Source: Deltaproteobacteria bacterium
GTDB lineage: Bacteria; Bdellovibrionota; UBA1018; UBA923
Direction: 5' to 3'
Length of the DNA: 9,024 nucleotides
Assembly (NCBI GenBank): GCA_016194725.1
Contig: JACQAW010000191.1
Span: 1-9,024, forward strand
Positions 1 to 5,271 of the stretch are shown here, in pieces. The notes beneath the pieces were generated by a model. That model searched no databases, was not told the origin of the DNA, and saw only the letters and a list, made by a program, of their open reading frames with translations. A program made the position numbers and the translations under genes. Position 1 is the stretch's first letter. Every line of letters begins with the position of its first letter.

Positions 1-143
1 AGGAAATCACCAAACGCATCCCATTGGGGCGCGTGGGCACGCCCGAGGAAGTGGCGGGGGCCGTGGCTTTTCTGTGCTCGCCCGATGCCACGTATATTAC
101 GGGCCACACCCTGAGCGTCAATGGCGGGCTTTTTCCGACATGA
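1..143 (+). CDS. 3-oxoacyl-ACP reductase, SDR family (FabG-like), C-terminal end only
   Basis: This is the last 46 codons of a short-chain dehydrogenase, reading in frame from base 3 to the TGA at 141-143. The visible tail has the standard FabG ending: RIPLGRVGTPEEVA, then a hydrophobic helix (AVAFLCSPDATYITG) and the closing GHTLSVNGG strand. Enzymes of this family reduce 3-ketoacyl-ACP to 3-hydroxyacyl-ACP with NADPH in the cytoplasm. The Rossmann motif and the catalytic Ser-Tyr-Lys lie upstream of the window, so activity cannot be judged. Its stop overlaps the next gene's ATG as ATGA, which suggests one transcript with coupled translation. In this cluster it is the likely ketoreductase of polyene chain elongation (inference). 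Another SDR role is possible because only the tail is seen. Confidence 0.88.
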   Translation, partial: EITKRIPLGRVGTPEEVAGAVAFLCSPDATYITGHTLSVNGGLFPT

Positions 144-1651
144 GCAAATGGGACGTCCTCATTATCGGTTCCGGCATCTCGTCGCTCACTTGCGCGGCGC
201 TGTTGGCCAAGCGTGGAAAATCGGTGTGCGTGCTCGAGCAGTACAACAAGCCCGGCGGTTACCTGCACTGCTTCAGCCGCTTTGGCGAACGTTTCGAAAC
301 CGGTGCCCACTACGTGGGTGCGATGGGCAAAGGGCAGCCGTTTCGCGCGCTGCTGAAATACCTGGACGTTTACGACGACAACCTTTTCGTGCCGCTCGAT
401 ACCGAGGGGTTCGACGTTTTCAACTTTCCGGGCTTTCAAGTAAAGTTCCCTCGTGGGTATGACGGCGTCATTGGCGCGCTGAGCGCGCAGTTTCCGCAAG
501 AAAAAACCGCCATCCAGGCCTACTTCGACATGATTCGCACGGTGGTCAATCAGTTTCCGACCTACCAGTTCAACGCGGCCTCGGACATCGAAACACCAAC
601 CGAAGCGCTTGAGACTTCGGTGGCCACCGTGGTGCGGCGGCTGACCAGCAACCTCAAGCTGCAATGCGTGCTCTTCAGCTACTGCATTCACCATGGTGTC
701 GCCCCCGAAGACATTCCGTTTGGCTTTCATGCCATTGTCACCGACTCGCTGATTCGCGGGGCATACGGCCTCAAAAATGGCGGCGACGCGGTTGCGCGCA
801 AGTTTGTCGAGACGATTGAAAAGCACGGCGGCAGCGTTCGCCTGAACACCCGCGTGGCCCGCCTGGTGACGCGCGACAAGCATATTGATGAGGTCGTCAC
901 CGAAAACGGCGAAACGTTTGCCGCGGACTGGGTTATCTCGGGAATTCATCCCAAGGCGGTTTTCGGGCTGCTGTCCGAGCCCGAGGTGCTGTCGCCGGCC
1001 TTTCGCAGCCGCGTCGCGAACCTCAAAGAGAGCACTGGAATATTCGGTGTCTACGCTGCCTGCACGCTCGACCTGCCTCTCAATCCGCTTCGCAACTACT
1101 ACTATTTCGGCTCCGACAATCCAGCCGCGTATCTGGAGTCCACCACGCCCGCGACGCCTGGGGCCGTTTTCGTTTCCAGCGGCACGCGCGTGCTGCGCCC
1201 AGGGCAAAAAACCATTCCCGTCAGCTTTCATGCTTCGAGCCCGATTGAGTGGTTCGAGCCGTGGCGCGCCACCGCCTACGGCGCGCGGCCGCAAGATTAC
1301 AGGGCGTTGAAAAACGAATTGGCCGAGAGCATCTTCGCGCTCGTCGAGCGCTATCAGCCCGGGCTGCGGGCAAGCGTCAGGCAGTTCGTGACCTCGAGCC
1401 CGCTGACCAACCTGCACTTCAATGGTTCCGAGGAAGGCTCGTCCTACGGGATTTACCATTCGTTTCAAAACACGGGGGCCCGATCTTTAGGACCGAGAAC
1501 TCACATCCGAAATCTATTACTCACCGGGCAGAACTGCCTTTTTCCCGGGCTGCTGGGGTCGGCCGTGGCGGCGTTGCGCACCTCGGGACACTTAGTTGGC
1601 ATTAAACCGATTTTAAATGAGCTCAATCAAGAGATGAGGAATTTCACGTGA
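140..1651 (+). CDS. FAD-dependent oxidoreductase, phytoene desaturase/carotenoid isomerase/RetSat-like
   Basis: A 503-residue flavoprotein. The N-terminal Rossmann loop (DVLIIGSGISSLTCAALLAK, residues 5-24) is followed by the ribose-binding Glu of VCVLEQ (E33) and the PGG plus FETGAHYVG elements (about 38-60) typical of the CrtI/CrtISO/RetSat group. The C-terminus has the family's closing FAD motif (NLLLTGQNCLFPGLLGSAVA). I chose the ATG at 140 because it gives the conserved start right before the Rossmann strand and forms an ATGA overlap with the FabG stop; the frame is open back to a GTG at 74, but that would overlap FabG. Family members desaturate, isomerise or saturate polyenes. Relatives occur in flexirubin-type pigment loci, so a step on the conjugated chain is plausible, but the reaction cannot be read from sequence. 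The last ~50 codons use several TTA/CTA Leu codons, unlike the rest of the gene. Confidence 0.85.
   Translation: MSKWDVLIIGSGISSLTCAALLAKRGKSVCVLEQYNKPGGYLHCFSRFGERFETGAHYVGAMGKGQPFRALLKYLDVYDDNLFVPLDTEGFDVFNFPGFQVKFPRGYDGVIGALSAQFPQEKTAIQAYFDMIRTVVNQFPTYQFNAASDIETPTEALETSVATVVRRLTSNLKLQCVLFSYCIHHGVAPEDIPFGFHAIVTDSLIRGAYGLKNGGDAVARKFVETIEKHGGSVRLNTRVARLVTRDKHIDEVVTENGETFAADWVISGIHPKAVFGLLSEPEVLSPAFRSRVANLKESTGIFGVYAACTLDLPLNPLRNYYYFGSDNPAAYLESTTPATPGAVFVSSGTRVLRPGQKTIPVSFHASSPIEWFEPWRATAYGARPQDYRALKNELAESIFALVERYQPGLRASVRQFVTSSPLTNLHFNGSEEGSSYGIYHSFQNTGARSLGPRTHIRNLLLTGQNCLFPGLLGSAVAALRTSGHLVGIKPILNELNQEMRNFT
1636..1640 (+). promoter_or_regulatory. Ribosome binding site for the ketoacyl synthase GTG start at 1648
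   Basis: GAGGA lies 7 nt before the GTG at 1648, inside the end of the preceding reading frame. It supports the GTG (forming GTGA with the upstream stop) as the real start. Confidence 0.7.
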
Positions 1652-2871
1652 AGGTTTTCATTACGGGCATGGGCGCGATGACCTCGCTGGGCAATAGCGT
1701 CGACGAAATGTTTCAGGGGCTGCTCGACAATCGCACGGGCGTGCGGGCGTATCCGGAATGGGCGCAGCACAAGGGGCTTTTTTCGTACCTGGGCGCTCCG
1801 GCCCCGGACTTCGACAATATGAAAATTCCGCGCGCCGCGCGCCGGTCGATGTCGCGCATGTCCGAGCTGGCCACGATGGCCACGATCCAGGCCCTGCAGC
1901 AGGCCGACCTGCCCATTGGCGAAGGGCTCAACTCGCAGCGTATCCTGCTTTGCATGGGCTCGACCACGGGCAGTCCGGTGATTCTGGAACTTTATTTCCG
2001 CAAGCTTTTCGAAAAGGGCGGGCCTGAAGGGCAGCTCTCGACCTCCTTTTTCAAAGTGATGAACCACTCGGTTCCCGCCAACGTGGCCGCGGCGCTGGGC
2101 TTTCACGGGCCGCTGCTGTCGCCTTCGTCGGCTTGCTCGACTTCGGCCCAAGCCATGATTCTGGGGTGGGAGCTGATTCAGTCGGGCTTCTACGACATTG
2201 TCATCGCGGGCGGCGCCGATGAGCTGCATTACATTACCGCGGCTATTTTCGATATCGTGCAGGCCGCGTCGCGTGGCTATAACGACCGTCCCGAGCTTTC
2301 GCCCAGGCCTTTTGACCGGGCGCGTGACGGGCTGGTGGTCTCCGAGGGCGCATCAGTGGTAGTTCTCGAGTCTGAAGCCAGCATGAAAAAGCGGGGCGCG
2401 CGCGCCACCGTGGAGTTCTGTGGGGGCGCGTACGTGTGCGATGGCACTCATATGAGCCAGTCCAATGCCAGCACGATGACCGAGGTCATGAAGCTGGCTT
2501 TGACGCGAGCTAACCGCAATGCGGCAGACGTGAATTACGTCAATGCCCATGCTACCGGCACCCAGCAGGGGGATAGCCAGGAGGTGGCGGCCATTCGCGA
2601 GGTCCTGGGCGGCAATGTTCCGGTAAGCAGCCTTAAAGGGCATTTCGGGCATTCGCTCGCGGCCTGTGGCGCCCTGGAGGTCATTGCCAGCGTGAAAATG
2701 ATGGAAAACAACGTGCTTATTCCCACGCGAAATCTTGTCGAGGTCGACCCCGAGTGCGCCGGCGTGGCGCATGTTCAGCAAAAGCGCGAGGCACGCATAA
2801 GAACCGTACTCAGCAATAATTTTGCGTTTGGTGGAATGAATACTAGTTTGCTACTGTCGTCTGGGAAATGA
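1648..2871 (+). CDS. Beta-ketoacyl-ACP synthase, FabF/KAS II type, full Cys-His-His triad
   Basis: A 407-residue condensing enzyme of normal FabF length. It joins malonyl-ACP to an enzyme-bound acyl chain by decarboxylative Claisen condensation. The nucleophile is C163 in SSACSTSAQA, and the two histidines are H301 (NAHATGTQQGD) and H335 (KGHFGHSLAACG), with K330 in place. The PFDRARDG segment (about 221-228) and the glycine-rich loop NFAFGGMN (391-398) are also intact. The GTG start overlaps the previous stop as GTGA and has a good GAGGA site. It is followed 9 nt later by an ACP, its expected partner. In aryl polyene loci one such KS elongates the aryl starter; whether this one or the second KS does so cannot be told from sequence. 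The last ~25 codons are locally AT-rich. Confidence 0.93.
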   Translation: MKVFITGMGAMTSLGNSVDEMFQGLLDNRTGVRAYPEWAQHKGLFSYLGAPAPDFDNMKIPRAARRSMSRMSELATMATIQALQQADLPIGEGLNSQRILLCMGSTTGSPVILELYFRKLFEKGGPEGQLSTSFFKVMNHSVPANVAAALGFHGPLLSPSSACSTSAQAMILGWELIQSGFYDIVIAGGADELHYITAAIFDIVQAASRGYNDRPELSPRPFDRARDGLVVSEGASVVVLESEASMKKRGARATVEFCGGAYVCDGTHMSQSNASTMTEVMKLALTRANRNAADVNYVNAHATGTQQGDSQEVAAIREVLGGNVPVSSLKGHFGHSLAACGALEVIASVKMMENNVLIPTRNLVEVDPECAGVAHVQQKREARIRTVLSNNFAFGGMNTSLLLSSGK

Positions 2872-2876
2872 GAGGA
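2871..2876 (+). promoter_or_regulatory. Ribosome binding site for the ACP gene
   Basis: AGAGGA sits 4 nt before the ATG at 2881. It selects this ATG over the in-frame ATG at 2899, which has no comparable site. Confidence 0.65.
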
Positions 2877-2880
2877 CAGC

Positions 2881-3174
2881 ATGAACACCACGAGTTCCAT
2901 GAGTAATGAGCAGATCGTCAGCCAGGTCAATGACTTGATGCATACGGGTTTCGAGATTCCACGCGACAAGCTGGTGCCTACCGCGACGCTCTTCGATGAC
3001 CTGGGAATGGACAGCCTGGACGCGATTGACATGCTGGTGCACCTGGAAGAAAAACTTCAGATCAAGGTTGAAGGCGAGCGCCTCAAAAAAGTGCGCACCC
3101 TGGCCGATATTTACGGCCTGGTGGGCGAAGTCGCCATCCCGTCCTTACAGCCTCAAAGTGAGCAAAGCCACTAA
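2881..3174 (+). CDS. Acyl carrier protein
   Basis: A 97-residue acidic carrier protein with the phosphopantetheine attachment motif LGMDSLDAIDM; the modified serine is S45 of DSL. Helix II (about 45-57, rich in Asp, Leu and Glu) and the following LEEKLQIKVEGE segment match the ACP fold. A 4'-phosphopantetheinyl transferase must load it; none is seen here. It would carry the aryl starter and the growing chain between the condensing, reducing and dehydrating enzymes of this cluster. It is slightly longer than a housekeeping ACP (about 75-80 residues), with extra residues at both ends. The last 30 bases of the gene overlap the end of the dehydratase gene on the opposite strand, so the C-terminal tail (roughly EVAIPSLQPQSEQSH) is constrained by two genes. 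Confidence 0.94.
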   Translation: MNTTSSMSNEQIVSQVNDLMHTGFEIPRDKLVPTATLFDDLGMDSLDAIDMLVHLEEKLQIKVEGERLKKVRTLADIYGLVGEVAIPSLQPQSEQSH

Positions 3175-3537
3175 GCAGTCCGCGTCACGTGACGTGGCGG
3201 CGAGCGCGGGATTTCGCCATTCGGCCATCCACTCACCCGAGATTTCATGAATAGTGATGTTGAGCAAAAGGCCCGGCGTAATCGGGCTCATGAACTTTGC
3301 CGATTTGACGCCCGACAAAACGGGCGTGCTGGCGCCCAGCGCCTGCCCGATGAGCTCGGCGGTGGCGTCGATAATCGCAACGGCGGGCAGCACGGGATTC
3401 TGCGGAAAATGGCCGTTGAAGTAGGGCAGCTCCGCGGGAACCTGCCATTCGGTGCAAAAGCATCGCGCGTGCGTGGCGGCTGCAGCGCAGCTCGCGGCCT
3501 TTGGAGCGAATTTGAACTCGGCGCCCGGATCGATCAT
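3145..3537 (-). CDS. 3-hydroxyacyl-ACP dehydratase, hotdog fold (FabA/FabZ-like), encoded antisense
   Basis: A 130-residue hotdog protein on the minus strand. The dehydratase signature is clear: PYFNGHFPQNPVLPAVAIID (38-57), giving catalytic H43 and, at the acidic position, D57 (Asp as in FabA; FabZ uses Glu). The family's PGV is PAV here. The strand SAKFMSPITPG (79-89) is the usual substrate-channel segment. It would remove water from 3-hydroxyacyl-ACP to give trans-2-enoyl-ACP; repeated without an enoyl reductase this builds a conjugated polyene. The ATG at 3537 is the only start codon upstream of the catalytic motif. The gene points against all its neighbours: its end overlaps the ACP end by 30 bp, and its ATG overlaps the next KS's ATG by two bases. 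Any promoter must lie inside that KS gene. I cannot separate ApeI-like from ApeP-like. Confidence 0.88.
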   Translation of the reverse strand: MIDPGAEFKFAPKAASCAAAATHARCFCTEWQVPAELPYFNGHFPQNPVLPAVAIIDATAELIGQALGASTPVLSGVKSAKFMSPITPGLLLNITIHEISGEWMAEWRNPALAATSRDADCLVALLTLRL

Positions 3538-4702
3538 GAAAGCTAACCTAGCCGAGTTTTCGCACGCTAGGAACTGGATTACGGGCTATGGCTGCACTTC
3601 GGCGTCGGGCGGCACCACCGCCGATTACTGGGACGCGCTTTGCCGGGGCGCTGATCTGTCAAGCCCTGTTGACACGGCCCGCTGGCCGGTACAGGTGAAC
3701 TTCGAGCCCAAAGCCTGTTTGTGGCAAAATCGTGCGGGGCTGCTGGCTCAGCTTCTTGTGGCCTGGAAGCAGGTGCGCGCGGAAACGTTGGATGGCGGGC
3801 AACCCTTGGGCGTGATTCTCGCATCGACCAAGGGGCTGATTGAGGATTTCGTCTGGAAAAAAACGGCAGCAGAGCAGCAGTGCGACCCGCTTGCGCCTTT
3901 GCTGGAGCGTTTTTTGATTGAAACGGGCCTTCAACCCGTCCGTACGATTTGCATCAGTAATGCCTGCGCTTCTTCTTTGTCCGCGCTTTTTCTGGCGCAG
4001 CAATGGCTGGCGCAGGGAAGTGTTTCCAAAGTACTCATTCTGGCCGCGGACCAGGTGGGGCCCTTCGTGGCTTTGGGATTTCAATCGCTGCGGGCGCTTA
4101 CAAGCACGCATGCGCGGCCGTTTGACCGAAATCGGGATGGCTTGCAGCTGGGTGAAGCCGCGGCGGCCCTCGTGCTTTCGGCTACGCCCTCGAGCCCGGA
4201 AAGTCATGAGCTGCTTCCGGTGGGCCTTGACGCTGAGGGCTTCGCGGTCACGCGCCCGTCGCTGTCGGGCGATAGTCTGGCGCGGGCCTGTGTCATGATT
4301 CCCGAGCTGCGCGAAGCCGCGCCCCAGCTGATTATCGCGCATGGCACGGGAACGGTTTTAAATGATCAGACCGAAGACCAGGTGTTTACGCGGCTATTCG
4401 AGGCCAGTACTGAAAAACCTGATATCACGGCGACCAAGTGGTGCATCGGCCACACCCTGGGCGCCAGCGGCGCCATGGATATGATTGCGGCCTGTCGGGT
4501 GCTCGAAACTCAAAAAGTTTTTCACCTGGCCAATACCCGTGAGGTCGATGCCTCTTTTCGCGGCAGTTACCGCGCAGCGCGTGATGCGAATCCGAACTGG
4601 TCGCAGACTGAGCGCGTCGTTCAACGCATTTTGATCACCTCGCTTGGGTTCGGCGGCGTGCACGCGGCAGCCGTGCTTCAGAAATCAGTGGTGCAGCCAT
4701 GA
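3536..4702 (+). CDS. Second beta-ketoacyl-ACP synthase, Cys-His-His triad intact
   Basis: A 388-residue condensing enzyme, divergent from the first KS. The nucleophile is C144 (SNACASSLSA), with H269 (IIAHGTGTVLND) and H306 (KWCIGHTLGASGAMD), so it is predicted to be catalytic and not a pure chain-length factor. The PFDRNRDG (195-202) and SLGFGGVHAA (369-378) loops are present. I chose the ATG at 3536: the KS fold begins at NWITGYGC (13-20) and the frame further upstream (to 3452) only adds composition-biased residues antisense to the dehydratase. No strong Shine-Dalgarno site is seen. It is head-to-head with the dehydratase and ends in an ATGA overlap with a KS-like half protein, which suggests those two are co-translated partners. 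A KS plus Cys-less KS-like pair is the arrangement of the aryl polyene condensing complex (family knowledge; pairing inferred). Confidence 0.92.
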   Translation: MKANLAEFSHARNWITGYGCTSASGGTTADYWDALCRGADLSSPVDTARWPVQVNFEPKACLWQNRAGLLAQLLVAWKQVRAETLDGGQPLGVILASTKGLIEDFVWKKTAAEQQCDPLAPLLERFLIETGLQPVRTICISNACASSLSALFLAQQWLAQGSVSKVLILAADQVGPFVALGFQSLRALTSTHARPFDRNRDGLQLGEAAAALVLSATPSSPESHELLPVGLDAEGFAVTRPSLSGDSLARACVMIPELREAAPQLIIAHGTGTVLNDQTEDQVFTRLFEASTEKPDITATKWCIGHTLGASGAMDMIAACRVLETQKVFHLANTREVDASFRGSYRAARDANPNWSQTERVVQRILITSLGFGGVHAAAVLQKSVVQP

Positions 4703-5271
4703 CTCCGCAGCTCACGCACCACCGAATGAGTTTTTCATTTCCCGCGCAAAACGAGCCGGTTTGGGCTGCGAAAGTTGATCGCTGGTATCAGCTCGATGCT
4801 TGCGCTTACGGCCTGAGCCAGGCCTGGTGGCAGCTCAAGGAAAGTCTTGGCCCGCGGCCGGCGTTTCTCATTTTGGCCAGCCCCGGGGCTTCGAACGAAA
4901 CCGATCTGGCCTTTGCCCGCAGCGGTGCCATCAGCCCTTCAAAGTTCGTGCACACGCTGCCCAATGTGCGGGCCTCGGCGCTCTGTCAGGTCATGGACTG
5001 GGCGGGCCCCATGCTTTGCCTGCAAAACGGCTCGCGGACCCTGCTCGGCGGTATTCGTGAAGGCGCGGGTCTCTTGAGCCCTCAGTGGCCTCGAATCTGG
5101 GTGATGAGCATGACCAGTGACGGCGCGGGGCATTATGAGACCCATGTTTTTGTGCTCAGTGCTGACGAAACACTTGCTGGGCCTGCGCGCTTCGACTTAA
5201 AACAGGTCATTGCGCAAAAGTCCGAGGACCCCTACTTTATAGCCTGGTTAACCGGGAAGGATTCGAATTGA
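4699..5271 (+). CDS. KS-like protein without catalytic Cys (chain-length-factor-like, Ketoacyl-synt_2 type)
   Basis: A 190-residue protein, about half the length of a KS. Segments ISPSKFVHTLPN (78-89), a following helix and GPMLCLQNGSRTLLGGI (103-119) match the N-terminal half of the ketoacyl synthase fold around the nucleophile elbow. Where active enzymes read A-C-x-S this protein has N-G-S-R (110-113), so no nucleophile is present; the C-terminal half with both histidines is missing too. This fits the short KS-like chain-length-factor family found beside a KS in aryl polyene loci, where the role is structural or chain-length setting in a complex. ATGA overlap with the KS stop supports co-translation and the ATG at 4699; an ATG at 4726 is an alternative. 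Similarity is weak to the eye, so the family call is moderate. Confidence 0.62.
   Translation: MTPQLTHHRMSFSFPAQNEPVWAAKVDRWYQLDACAYGLSQAWWQLKESLGPRPAFLILASPGASNETDLAFARSGAISPSKFVHTLPNVRASALCQVMDWAGPMLCLQNGSRTLLGGIREGAGLLSPQWPRIWVMSMTSDGAGHYETHVFVLSADETLAGPARFDLKQVIAQKSEDPYFIAWLTGKDSN
5254..5261 (+). promoter_or_regulatory. Strong ribosome binding site that sets the TTG start of the ammonia-lyase
   Basis: GGGAAGGA ends 6 nt before TTG at 5268. The site and the TTGA overlap with the preceding stop make the rare TTG the best start; the protein then begins SSPFPID just ahead of the conserved lyase N-terminus. Confidence 0.75.

Noticed and set aside
74..139. GTG at 74 as start of the FAD oxidoreductase (22 extra residues)
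   Set aside because: It would overlap the FabG coding end by 70 bp and adds residues that do not fit before the Rossmann strand; the ATG at 140 gives the canonical start and an ATGA overlap.
1627..2229. 200-codon minus-strand open frame antisense to the first ketoacyl synthase
   Set aside because: Arg/His-rich composition without domain motifs; a shadow of the intact KS gene.
3183..3194. 12-bp perfect palindrome CGTCACGTGACG just after the ACP stop, considered as operator or terminator
   Set aside because: It lies inside the dehydratase coding sequence, has no loop or T-tract, and a 12-bp palindrome is expected about twice by chance in 9 kb.
3452..3535. Upstream start at 3452 for the second ketoacyl synthase
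   Set aside because: The 28 extra residues are Ala-rich antisense of the dehydratase N-terminus; the KS fold starts just after the ATG at 3536.
3247..3546. 99-codon plus-strand open frame between ACP and the second KS
   Set aside because: It is antisense to the dehydratase, whose catalytic motif is intact; the plus-strand product has no recognisable features.
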